A DNA stretch of 13,312 nt from an uncultured Anaerosolibacter sp. (GTDB lineage: Bacteria > Bacillota_A > Clostridia > Peptostreptococcales > Thermotaleaceae). The notes beneath the pieces were generated by a model. The model saw nothing but the letters and a program-made list of their open reading frames with translations, ran no database searches and was not told the origin of the DNA. A program made the position numbers and the translations under genes. Shown here in pieces: positions 7,315-13,312 of this stretch. Each line of letters opens with the position of its first letter. Position 1 is the first letter of the stretch. The stretch is taken from the NCBI GenBank assembly GCA_937948705.1, contig CALECF010000136.1:1-13312 (forward strand), read 5' to 3'.

Positions 7315-8714
7315 AATTGTATAACACACTGACGAGAAAGAAAGAAGAATTTATCCCTATGGTACCTGGAATCGTAAAGATGTATGTATGTGGACCTACG
7401 GTATACAATTACTTCCACATAGGGAATGCAAGGCCTTTTACCGTGTTTGATACCATGAGGAGATATCTTGAGTACCGAGGGTATAAAGTAACCTTCGTTC
7501 AAAATTTCACGGATATTGATGACAAAATTATTGCCAAGGCCAGGGAAGAAGGGATTACCCCAAGAGAGGTCAGCGAAAAATATATCGAAGAATATTTCAA
7601 GGATGCAGCGGGTCTTGGGGTTAAAAAAGCAGATGTTCATCCGAAGGTGACAGAAAATGTACCTGAGATCATCACGTTTATTCAAAGTCTCATAGACAAA
7701 GGTTATGCATATGAGGTCAATGGGGATGTTTATTTCGATACCACCAGATTTGATGGATATGGAAAGCTTTCAAAGCAAAGTCTGGAGGATTTGGAGTTAG
7801 GGGCACGGATCGAGGTAAAGGAAGCGAAGAAAAACCCAATGGACTTTGCGTTATGGAAGACGCAAAAGCCAGGGGAGCAATCATGGGATAGTCCTTGGGG
7901 AAAAGGAAGACCGGGGTGGCACATAGAGTGCTCTGTCATGTCTACAAAATATCTTGGAGAGACTATTGATATCCATGCAGGAGGTCAAGATTTGATTTTC
8001 CCTCACCATGAAAATGAAATTGCCCAAAGTGAAGCATGCACTGGTCATCCCTTTGCAAGATATTGGGTTCATAATGGTTACATCACCATCAATGATGAAA
8101 AAATGTCTAAGTCAAAGGGAAATTTCTTTACAGTAAGGGATATACTAAAGGAATTTGATGGAGAGGTTGTTCGATTCTTCCTACTATCTGCCCAGTATCG
8201 AAATCCTATCAATTTCAGTAGAGAGTTGATGGAACAGGCACAAAATGCTCTTGAACGCCTTTATAATGCCAAAAACAATTTAGAACATCTATTAGAGAAG
8301 ACAGAGAACGTGGAAATGCAGGAGGTAGAGAACAAACTACTGGCAGGCTTTGAAGCATACAAGTTAAAGTTTATTGAGGCCATGGAGGATGATCTAAACA
8401 CGGCGGATGCCATCGCAGCTATTTTCGAATTGGTCAAGGAAATCAACTCCAGTGTGAAGGGATCTGCTTCAAAAGAATTTATTCAGAAGAGCTATGATTT
8501 GCTAATGGAACTTGCAGGTGTATTGGGACTGTTAAGTAAGGAAGATGAGGCCGGTATTGATCCTGAGGTTGCGCGACTGATTGAGGATAGACAGATGGCT
8601 AGAAAAGAAAAGAACTTTGCCTTAGCGGATCAGATTAGAGATCAGCTCAAAGAAAAGGGTATTGCAATAAAAGATACACCCCAAGGTGTGCAAATCATCA
8701 AGTTGAATTCATAA
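7311..8714 (+). CDS. cysS: Cysteinyl-tRNA synthetase
   Basis: CysS is the class I synthetase for tRNA-Cys; at 467 aa it has the usual bacterial length. It shows the zinc and active-site cysteine C27 in [12 protein letters not shown] as HIGN (36-39), NFTDIDDKI, the remaining zinc ligands C207, H232 and E236 (in HIECS and PHHENE), and KMSKS at 264-268. The C-terminal part from about 310 on is the helical tRNA-binding region. The start overlaps the cysE stop by 4 nt, and AAAGGGAG lies about 7 nt upstream. Cysteine synthesis and use are thus made from one T-box-controlled mRNA. A long stem-loop spans its stop codon. Confidence 0.97.
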   Translation: MKLYNTLTRKKEEFIPMVPGIVKMYVCGPTVYNYFHIGNARPFTVFDTMRRYLEYRGYKVTFVQNFTDIDDKIIAKAREEGITPREVSEKYIEEYFKDAAGLGVKKADVHPKVTENVPEIITFIQSLIDKGYAYEVNGDVYFDTTRFDGYGKLSKQSLEDLELGARIEVKEAKKNPMDFALWKTQKPGEQSWDSPWGKGRPGWHIECSVMSTKYLGETIDIHAGGQDLIFPHHENEIAQSEACTGHPFARYWVHNGYITINDEKMSKSKGNFFTVRDILKEFDGEVVRFFLLSAQYRNPINFSRELMEQAQNALERLYNAKNNLEHLLEKTENVEMQEVENKLLAGFEAYKLKFIEAMEDDLNTADAIAAIFELVKEINSSVKGSASKEFIQKSYDLLMELAGVLGLLSKEDEAGIDPEVARLIEDRQMARKEKNFALADQIRDQLKEKGIAIKDTPQGVQIIKLNS

Positions 8715-8772
8715 GCATGAAACTGTCGGTGGCCCTCATCGACAGTTTCATATGCTTATCCCATTTCATGGG
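8711..8772 (+). terminator. Long stem-loop at the cysS stop codon, possible terminator or 3' stabiliser
   Basis: Positions 8711-8728 pair with 8740-8749 and 8752-8759: 18 bp in all with a 2-nt bulge (8750-8751) and an 11-nt loop. The stem includes the cysS TAA. A small CCCAT-TTC-ATGGG hairpin (8760-8772) follows at once. There is no T run, so it is not a textbook intrinsic terminator; it could act with Rho or protect the cysES mRNA end. Confidence 0.5.
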
Positions 8773-8788
8773 TATAGGCTTTGTCTCC

Positions 8789-8817
8789 TTGAGATTCTCG
8801 GTAAATTATGATAAGAT
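8789..8817 (+). promoter_or_regulatory. Possible promoter for mrnC and the genes after it
   Basis: TTGAGA (8789-8794) and TAAGAT (8812-8817) are 17 nt apart, each with about two mismatches or fewer from consensus. It lies after the cysS stem-loop and 207 nt before the chosen mrnC start, with a copy of the heptad element in between. Confidence 0.4.
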
Positions 8818-8861
8818 GCTTATGTTAATGTATAGGAAGATATGTCCATTCAAAGCCTAAA

Positions 8862-8935
8862 GTTAGAGGGCTGTGTAGAAAGCTTGTAATGGGTGACGGG
8901 TGGTTACTTCTAACCTTGAACATGTAACTTCTAAC
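8862..8935 (+). repeat. Dispersed heptad element, copy 3 (degenerate)
   Basis: One left heptad GTTAGAG (8862-8868) is followed after exactly 14 nt by CTTGTA (8883-8888), the same spacing as in the other two-armed copies. The right arm is four consecutive 7-nt units ending in AAC (8908-8935): TTCTAAC, CTTGAAC, ATGTAAC, TTCTAAC. The copy before thyX also has four right-arm units. It would be transcribed in the mrnC leader if the promoter near 8789 is used. Confidence 0.6.
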
Positions 8936-9024
8936 GAGATATAGGAAAAAAGTTTGGGTGTAATAAGCTGAATGAATTGGACGGTTATACAGAATATATA
9001 ATAATTATAAAAAAGGTTGGTTGT

Positions 9025-9471
9025 ATGATGAAGAAGGATTTTTTGACTTCAATAGGACTTGTAAAAAGAACACCAGAAGAAATTCGCTTTATCTCTCCCT
9101 TGGTATATGCGTATATAGGGGATGCCGTGTATGAGGTATATATTCGAGACTACATTATAAACAAATATGGGGGTAACGTGAATGCCCTTCATAAAATTGC
9201 TACAAAATTTGTGAAGGCTGCAGCTCAAGCCGCTGCTGTCCATGGACTAGAGAGTCAATTAAGTGAGGAAGAGTGGTCTGTAATTAAGCGGGGGAGGAAT
9301 CAAAAATCTGGCTCCGTGCCCAAAAACGCCAACCTTGCTGATTATAGATACGCCACAGGCTTCGAGGCTTTAATTGGGTATCTATATTTAATGGACAACC
9401 ATGGACGCATTGAGGAAATTATTGAAAAGGCCATAGCAATCATCGAAGAAAAAAATAGGGAATTGGAGTGA
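9025..9471 (+). CDS. mrnC: Mini-ribonuclease III (23S rRNA maturation)
   Basis: MrnC is a homodimeric RNase III catalytic domain without an RNA-binding domain; in Bacillus it trims the ends of 23S rRNA. The 148-aa product has the signature YAYIGDAVYEVYIRD (catalytic D33), the KFVKAAAQA helix (61-69) and ADYRYATGFEALIGYLY with E114. Position after cysS is conserved in Firmicutes. The start is uncertain: ATG at 9025 and ATG at 9028 are adjacent, with only a weak AGGTTGG upstream, and an in-frame TTG at 8977 would add 16 residues unlike the family. I chose 9025. It overlaps or abuts the next gene, whose ribosome binding site lies in the last mrnC codons. Confidence 0.92.
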   Translation: MMKKDFLTSIGLVKRTPEEIRFISPLVYAYIGDAVYEVYIRDYIINKYGGNVNALHKIATKFVKAAAQAAAVHGLESQLSEEEWSVIKRGRNQKSGSVPKNANLADYRYATGFEALIGYLYLMDNHGRIEEIIEKAIAIIEEKNRELE

Positions 9472-9476
9472 AAAGG

Positions 9477-9848
9477 ATGTCAAAGAAGGAAAAAATCTAT
9501 TTATATATTACACTGTTTTTGGTCGCTACCCTCATTACAAAATCATTGTTTTTAGATGAGGTGAAAAATATAAGTGTGGATGAGTGGAAGGTAAAGCAAT
9601 TTGTAGAAACGGCTGTGGATGAAAAACATGGCGGCTTTCTTAAAAATACAGGAATTGTAAAATACAGAGTCGTTAGTATCAAAAAGATGGAGGTAGAAGG
9701 AACGTCTACCATCCAATACTATAATCAAGGCAAACAAGAGCTTGTGAAGGATCAAGTTTCAGGAAAATATCAGGCAAAGGTAAGGGGCTATTTCTTGCAC
9801 ATTATTCCTTATAAGGAGTTCAAGGTAGCCACAGATAATGGGCAATAA
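9477..9848 (+). CDS. Small membrane-anchored protein of unknown function
   Basis: This 123-aa protein has a short basic N-terminus (MSKKEK), one hydrophobic segment at about 7-25, and a charged, mostly hydrophilic remainder of some 95 residues. The pattern suggests an anchored protein whose main part lies outside the membrane. No lipobox and no motif I recognise are present. GGAG at 9465-9468, inside the end of mrnC, gives 8-nt spacing to the ATG at 9477. A GTG at 9468 overlapping the mrnC stop is the alternative and has no spaced ribosome binding site. Tight spacing suggests co-transcription with mrnC. It is not part of the Bacillus version of this cluster. Confidence 0.75.
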   Translation: MSKKEKIYLYITLFLVATLITKSLFLDEVKNISVDEWKVKQFVETAVDEKHGGFLKNTGIVKYRVVSIKKMEVEGTSTIQYYNQGKQELVKDQVSGKYQAKVRGYFLHIIPYKEFKVATDNGQ

Positions 9849-9892
9849 GCTTTATAGATGGGTTTATTTTATTTTAAAATGTTAAAATACAA

Positions 9893-10021
9893 AGGTTAAA
9901 CTACTACTTGGTTAGAAGTTAGAGGTTAGATGTTCTAGAGTTGGGCTTGTAAGCTTTTAAATTATTTAGAACCCAAAAGATAGACATGAAAACCTCTAAC
10001 CTCTAACCCCTAACTTCTAAC
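9893..10021 (+). repeat. Dispersed heptad element, copy 2 (most regular)
   Basis: The left arm is three heptads (9911-9931: GTTAGAA, GTTAGAG, GTTAGAT) and the right arm four (9994-10021: CTCTAAC twice, CCCTAAC, TTCTAAC). The outer GTTAGAA pairs perfectly with the outer TTCTAAC. CTTGTA (9946-9951) starts 14 nt after the last left heptad, and ACCCAAAAGATAGAC (9971-9985) precedes the right arm. The AGGTTAAACT lead-in at 9893 matches copy 1. An inner pair GTTCTA/TAGAAC (9932-9937 with 9967-9972) extends the fold. It ends just before the thyX ribosome binding site (10028-10036), so a folded arm could affect thyX expression. Confidence 0.8.
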
Positions 10022-10040
10022 ACTATAAAGGGGGATTCCT

Positions 10041-10799
10041 TTGAAAATTACATTGGTCCAATATACACCAGAACCAGAAAAAGTTGTTTCTGCAGCGGCG
10101 AAGCTTTGTTACTCAGCGGTAGGAGTAGACAGCATCATGGAGGACTTATCATCAGAAAAAGTGGAAAAGTTTGTAGATATGTTAATGGGATTAGGTCACG
10201 AATCGCCCATTGAACATGTGAACTTTACCTTCGCCGTTGAAGGGGTAAGTCGTGTATTAACCCATCAATTGGTAAGACATCGTATTGCTTCCTATTCCCA
10301 GCAATCTCAACGCTATGTAAAGCTGGATCAGTTCGATTATATAATTCCCCCAAGTATAGCTGCAATTCCAGAAGCTAAGGAAAAGTTTATGGAAGCTATG
10401 GCAGCGGATCAACGGTTATACGATGAATTGGTTGGGATTTTGCAGGACAAGCACTATCAACGATTGATTCAAGAAGGTAAAAATGAAAAACAGGCCATGA
10501 GAATGGCTGAGAAGGTTGCCATAGAAGACGCACGGTATGTTTTTCCAAATGCATGTGAAACAAAGATTGTACTCACGATGAATGCCCGTACTTTGATGAA
10601 TTTCTTTCATCATCGCTGCTGTGATCGTGCCCAATGGGAGATACGAACATTAGCTACAGAGATGCTGAGACTCGTTAGAAATGTAGCACCCAACCTGTTT
10701 AAATATGCAGGACCAAACTGTATTAAGGGTGCCTGTCCCGAAGGAACGATGACATGTGGAAAAATAGTGGAGGTTCGTGAACAGTTTAAACAATTATAG
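10041..10799 (+). CDS. thyX: Flavin-dependent thymidylate synthase
   Basis: ThyX makes dTMP from dUMP with methylene-tetrahydrofolate, FAD and NADPH, and replaces ThyA in many anaerobes. The 252-aa product carries the family signature RHRx7S at 79-89 inside [18 protein letters not shown], together with [13 protein letters not shown] (52-64) and the C-terminal [15 protein letters not shown] dUMP/FAD region. The start is a TTG at 10041 preceded by AAAGGGGGA (10028-10036). The first downstream ATG would remove the conserved N-terminus. It follows a heptad repeat by 19 nt. ThyX is absent from the equivalent Bacillus cluster. Whether a ThyA also exists in this genome cannot be seen here. Confidence 0.96.
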   Translation: MKITLVQYTPEPEKVVSAAAKLCYSAVGVDSIMEDLSSEKVEKFVDMLMGLGHESPIEHVNFTFAVEGVSRVLTHQLVRHRIASYSQQSQRYVKLDQFDYIIPPSIAAIPEAKEKFMEAMAADQRLYDELVGILQDKHYQRLIQEGKNEKQAMRMAEKVAIEDARYVFPNACETKIVLTMNARTLMNFFHHRCCDRAQWEIRTLATEMLRLVRNVAPNLFKYAGPNCIKGACPEGTMTCGKIVEVREQFKQL

Positions 10800-10909
10800 T
10801 TTTGAAATTTAAGGGCAGAATAAATGTACAGAAGCTAATGGATAGACTGAAAGACATAAACAAGACGAAAACATAGATGATTTTAAAATTAATAAACGAG
10901 GTGATCGGG

Positions 10910-11665
10910 ATGACCGAAGTAATGCAAACAGACAAAATTGAGGGAAGAAATCCTGTAATGGAGGCTTTAAAGGCAGATAGAGAGATAGACAAGATTCTTG
11001 TGGCGAAAGGTGCAACAGAGGGATCTATCACAAAAATTCTTGGAATGGCTAAGGATAAGGGAATTCCTGTACAGCAGGTAGAAAGACAGAAGCTAGATCA
11101 GCTCTCTGAGTCCCATGCTCACCAAGGGGTTATTGCTTTCGCAGCGGCCCATGCCTATGTAGATGTAGAGGATATTCTAAATTATGCAGCAGAAAAAGGG
11201 GAAGACCCCTTTGTAATTATTTTAGATGAAATTACAGATCCCCATAATTTGGGTTCGGTACTTAGAACAGCCAATGCTGTAGGCGCCCATGGTGTCATCA
11301 TACCAAAGCGAAGGGCAGTGGGACTGACCGCAGTGGTGGCTAAATCATCGGCAGGAGCTATTGAATATGTTCATGTTGCCAAGGTTTCTAATTTAGCCCA
11401 AACCATAGACAAATTAAAAGAAAAAGGACTATGGGTTATTGGTGCTGATATGGATGGAGAAAAGGCATTCTATGAAAGTGACCTCACGGGAAAACTAGCC
11501 CTTGTCATCGGCAGTGAGGGTGAAGGTATTGGAAGACTTATCAAAGAAAAGTGCGACTTTATTGTAAATATCCCTATGAAGGGTGAAGTTAGCTCTCTGA
11601 ATGCTTCTGTAGCTGCGGCTGTAATGATGTATGAAGCAATGAAACAGAAAGCAGCGAAGAAATAA
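10910..11665 (+). CDS. rlmB: 23S rRNA (guanosine-2'-O-)-methyltransferase, TrmH/RlmB type
   Basis: This is a SPOUT-class methyltransferase that most likely methylates the ribose of a 23S rRNA guanosine (G2251 in E. coli). The 251-aa product has an N-terminal substrate-binding domain (about 8-95, beginning IEGRNPVMEAL) and the knotted catalytic domain. Motif 1 is DPHNLGSVLRTANA (N113, R119), motif 2 GSEGEGIG (201-208) and motif 3 SLNASVAAA (229-237). GAGGTGAT at 10898-10905 supports the ATG at 10910. An upstream in-frame ATG at 10877 has no such site. It is 12 nt ahead of yacP. Other TrmH-family substrates are possible; the name rests on domain layout and gene neighbourhood. Confidence 0.92.
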   Translation: MTEVMQTDKIEGRNPVMEALKADREIDKILVAKGATEGSITKILGMAKDKGIPVQQVERQKLDQLSESHAHQGVIAFAAAHAYVDVEDILNYAAEKGEDPFVIILDEITDPHNLGSVLRTANAVGAHGVIIPKRRAVGLTAVVAKSSAGAIEYVHVAKVSNLAQTIDKLKEKGLWVIGADMDGEKAFYESDLTGKLALVIGSEGEGIGRLIKEKCDFIVNIPMKGEVSSLNASVAAAVMMYEAMKQKAAKK

Positions 11666-11677
11666 GGTGACGGAGCG

Positions 11678-12193
11678 TTGAAGAAATATTTATTGGTGGA
11701 TGGGTATAATGTGATCAATGCTTGGTCTGAACTAAAAAAGCTAGGAATAGATCATTTGCAGGAAGCTAGGGATCGCTTGATTGAGTTGTTGGTAGAATAT
11801 AAGTCATTTACTGGAGAAAATGTGATTCTCGTTTTTGATGCCCATCTTGTAAAGGGCACCCAAATTAAAGAACAAACCCTACATGGCCTAGAAGTAGTTT
11901 TTACAAAAGAACATCAAACAGCGGATTCTTACATTGAAAAAAAGGTGGAAGAACTGGTAAAAAATAGAAGATATACAGTGCGTGTAGCCACTTCAGATTG
12001 GGCCGAGCAACAGGCTGTTTTAGGGAGTGGCGCTACGCGGATTTCAGCTAGGGAGCTTCATGCAGAGGTAGAATTGGTCAAAAAGCAGATTCGCCAAAAG
12101 ACCGAGGAAACACAGAAAAACTATGATCGCCTAGGTGATCGTATTGATACAAGTGTGGTTGAAATCCTTGAGCAATGGAGACGAAGGCAGTAA
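11678..12193 (+). CDS. rae1: NYN/PIN-like ribosome-associated endoribonuclease YacP (Rae1)
   Basis: The product (171 aa) matches the YacP family. B. subtilis Rae1 cleaves certain mRNAs in the ribosomal A site. The NYN fold shows its acidic residues at D8 (LLVDGYNVINAW), D54 (LVFDAH), D83 (TADSYIE) and D107 (ATSDWAEQ). SARELHAEV is the usual family ending before a charged helical tail. The start is TTG at 11678 after AAGGTGA (11664-11670); no ATG lies near. It is 12 nt after rlmB and likely co-transcribed. The order rlmB-yacP-sigH is the same as in Bacillus. The endonuclease role here is taken from the family. Confidence 0.93.
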   Translation: MKKYLLVDGYNVINAWSELKKLGIDHLQEARDRLIELLVEYKSFTGENVILVFDAHLVKGTQIKEQTLHGLEVVFTKEHQTADSYIEKKVEELVKNRRYTVRVATSDWAEQQAVLGSGATRISARELHAEVELVKKQIRQKTEETQKNYDRLGDRIDTSVVEILEQWRRRQ

Positions 12194-12199
12194 AGCAAC

Positions 12200-12229
12200 T
12201 TGACGAATGGGGACAAGCTGATGTATAAT
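12200..12229 (+). promoter_or_regulatory. SigA-type promoter of sigH
   Basis: TTGACG (12200-12205) and a perfect TATAAT (12224-12229) are 18 nt apart, directly after the yacP stop codon. It gives sigH an independent transcript with a leader of roughly 40 nt. Confidence 0.75.
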
Positions 12230-12277
12230 AGAAATACAGTTTTTGTGCTTGTGAAATAAGTGATTGGGGGGATGTTG

Positions 12278-12922
12278 GTGGGAGCGATTGTACAGAAGGA
12301 AGTCGTAGAAGGCTATGAACTAATGATGGATGAAGACGTCGTAGAAGATGCAAGACAAGGTGACGATAGGGCGCAGGAATATCTCATTAAAAAATACAAG
12401 AACTTTGTTCGTGCAAAGGCCCGGTCATATTTCCTCATTGGTGCTGATCGAGAAGATATTATCCAAGAAGGGATGATAGGTCTTTTCAAAGCCATTCGTG
12501 ATTTCAGATCAGACAAGTTATCATCTTTCCGTGTATTTGCGGAACTATGCATAACGAGACAAATCATTACTGCCATCAAAACTGCCACAAGACAGAAACA
12601 TATTCCATTGAATTCCTATGTTTCCCTTAACAAACCCATCTATGATGAAGATTCTGATAGAACCCTTTTAGACGTATTGTCTGGGGTGAAGATTTCTGAC
12701 CCTGAAGAACTGATGATTTCTAAGGAAGAATTAGGGAATATTGAATCAAAGATTGGAGAGATTTTGAGTGATCTGGAGTGGAAAGTATTGATGTCCTATC
12801 TCCAAGGAAAATCTTACCAAGAAATTGCAGTAGATTTAGATAGACATGTAAAATCCATAGACAATGCATTGCAAAGAGTGAAGAGAAAGCTGGAAAGATA
12901 CTTAGAAGTAAGAAATAATTAA
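12278..12922 (+). CDS. sigH: RNA polymerase sporulation/transition-phase sigma factor SigH
   Basis: The product closely resembles B. subtilis SigH (Spo0H), the sigma factor for transition-phase and early sporulation genes. Region 2 covers about 36-105 with NFVRAKARSYFLIGADREDI (42-61), EGMIGLFKAIRDF and CITRQIITAIKTATRQKHIP. Region 4 covers about 160-210, with the helix-turn-helix in SYQEIAVDLDRHVKSIDNAL. No region 1.1 is present, as expected. The start is uncertain: GTG at 12278 (6 nt after a GGGGGG run), TTG 12275, ATG 12272 and GTG 12260 are all in frame. I chose 12278 by spacing; this changes only a few non-conserved residues. It suggests an endospore-forming or related ancestry but does not prove sporulation. 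Confidence 0.95.
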   Translation: MGAIVQKEVVEGYELMMDEDVVEDARQGDDRAQEYLIKKYKNFVRAKARSYFLIGADREDIIQEGMIGLFKAIRDFRSDKLSSFRVFAELCITRQIITAIKTATRQKHIPLNSYVSLNKPIYDEDSDRTLLDVLSGVKISDPEELMISKEELGNIESKIGEILSDLEWKVLMSYLQGKSYQEIAVDLDRHVKSIDNALQRVKRKLERYLEVRNN

Positions 12923-12962
12923 GGCTGGAAAAAAATTCTACATAGAAAGTCATTGAAAGCCA

Positions 12963-12991
12963 TTGACTTTCGAACCAATAGATAGTAAAAT
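12963..12991 (+). promoter_or_regulatory. Strong promoter of the tRNA-Thr gene (and probably tuf)
   Basis: TTGACT (12963-12968) and TAAAAT (12986-12991) are exactly 17 nt apart and each differs from consensus by one base. The tRNA begins 13 nt after the -10 box, as is usual for stable RNA promoters. An 8-bp inverted repeat (12945-12952 with 12964-12971) overlaps the -35 region. It has no T run and may be chance or part of the sigH 3' end. Confidence 0.75.
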
Positions 12992-13004
12992 ATTCTACAG
13001 TAAT

Positions 13005-13081
13005 GCCCATGTGGCTCAGCAGGTCAGAGCGTCGCCTTGGTAAGGCGGAGATCGGCGGTTCGAATCCGCTCATGGGCTCCA
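13005..13081 (+). tRNA. tRNA-Thr (anticodon GGU)
   Basis: A complete cloverleaf of 77 nt with encoded CCA. The acceptor stem pairs GCCCATG (13005-13011) with CATGGGC (13071-13077), followed by T73 and CCA. The D stem is GCTC/GAGC, the anticodon stem TCGCC/GGCGG around TTGGTAA, giving anticodon GGT (GGU in RNA) for ACC/ACU codons, and the T arm contains TTCGAAT. It lies 104 nt ahead of tuf with no terminator between, so the two probably share a transcript. E. coli thrT, also a GGU tRNA-Thr, is likewise just upstream of tufB. Confidence 0.97.
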
Positions 13082-13185
13082 TAAATTTATTTAATACATA
13101 TAGACACACCCGGATAAGTTTACTTAATCACAGAAACGTTTGGGAAAGTATTAAGACATAAAAGATCAAAGGGAGGAAGAAAGAA

Positions 13186-13312
13186 ATGGCAAAAGCTAAA
13201 TTTGAAAGAAATAAGCCCCACGTAAACATTGGTACAATCGGACACGTTGACCACGGTAAAACAACGTTAACAGCAGCAATCACAATGACTTTAAACAAGA
13301 GATATGGTTTTG
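13186..13312 (+). CDS. tuf: Translation elongation factor Tu, N-terminal part (3' end outside window)
   Basis: The 42 visible residues are those of EF-Tu, the GTPase that delivers aminoacyl-tRNA to the ribosome. After [18 protein letters not shown] comes the G1 P-loop GHVDHGKT at 19-26, then TLTAAIT. GGGAGG at 13171-13176 is 9 nt before the ATG. The reading frame is open to the window end. Placement after sigH and a tRNA gene, at the edge of what is usually the rpmG-secE-nusG ribosomal region, is in keeping with Firmicutes order, but those genes are not visible here. Confidence 0.97.
   Translation, partial: MAKAKFERNKPHVNIGTIGHVDHGKTTLTAAITMTLNKRYGF

Noticed and set aside
6957..7685. Long open frame of 242 codons on the minus strand
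   Set aside because: It is antisense to the well-supported cysE and cysS genes, has no recognisable domain, and its composition is that of a shadow frame.
8977..9024. TTG upstream start for mrnC giving 16 extra residues
   Set aside because: There is no ribosome binding site and the extension does not resemble the family's N-terminus; ATG at 9025 fits better although its own site is weak.
6043..10021. CRISPR-like array from the repeated heptads
   Set aside because: Units are 7 nt with no spacers and occur as inverted arms in separate gaps; no cas gene is near.
10841..10847. GATAGAC before rlmB as another heptad-element trace
   Set aside because: A single 7-mer without arms, CTTGTA or lead-in is expected by chance.
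10877..10909. ATG upstream start for rlmB
   Set aside because: GAGGTGAT at 10898-10905 falls inside this extension and points to the ATG at 10910.
12720..13109. Minus-strand open frame of 129 codons covering the sigH end and the tRNA
   Set aside because: It runs through a complete tRNA gene and a conserved sigma factor, has no motif, and is a chance frame.

Overview
The window is a low-G+C (my visual impression: about 40%), Gram-positive, anaerobic-type Firmicutes chromosome segment. Support comes from strong purine-rich ribosome binding sites, frequent TTG starts, two T-box leaders, SigH, mini-RNase III and the gene order gltX-cysE-cysS-mrnC-...-rlmB-yacP-sigH that is also found in Bacillus and Clostridia. 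The ProS of archaeal/eukaryotic type, ThyX in place of ThyA at this locus, and the overall protein character suggest a clostridial lineage such as Alkaliphilus or a relative. That genus call is a guess. All genes lie on the + strand and I see no transposase, phage gene, CRISPR array or broken gene.

Layout. (1) 1-1819: lipoate-protein ligase lplA lies between two paralogous small zinc-ribbon proteins, the first cut by the window edge. (2) 1930-2406: ispF of the MEP isoprenoid pathway. (3) 2418-4340: a consensus promoter, a proline T-box leader with terminator, proS, and a strong intrinsic terminator. (4) 4355-5985: a G+C-rich hairpin, a near-consensus promoter with a T9 tract in its spacer, then gltX. 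(5) 6043-8759: a dispersed repeat, a cysteine T-box leader, and the translationally coupled cysE-cysS pair, closed by a long stem-loop. (6) 8789-10799: mrnC, a small membrane-anchored protein of unknown function, and thyX, with two further copies of the dispersed repeat. (7) 10910-12193: rlmB and yacP (rae1). (8) 12200-13312: sigH with its own promoter, then a tRNA-Thr(GGU) gene with a strong promoter directly ahead of tuf (cut by the window edge).

Functionally this is mostly a translation cluster: three aminoacyl-tRNA synthetases (Pro, Glu, Cys), serine acetyltransferase supplying cysteine, two ribosome or rRNA maturation factors (MrnC, RlmB), the ribosome-associated nuclease Rae1, a tRNA and EF-Tu. 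The two T-boxes couple proS and cysES to the charging of tRNA-Pro and tRNA-Cys. In each, both the specifier codon and the T-box base facing the tRNA discriminator fit the expected tRNA.

The least expected signal is an intergenic repeat family with arms made of 7-nt units (GTTAGAN on the left, NNCTAAC on the right). Three copies have both arms and two more look like right-hand halves, all within about 7.3 kb and all in gaps between genes. The three two-armed copies share internal sequence, including a CTTGTA motif exactly 14 nt after the last left-hand heptad. I do not recognise it as a named element.
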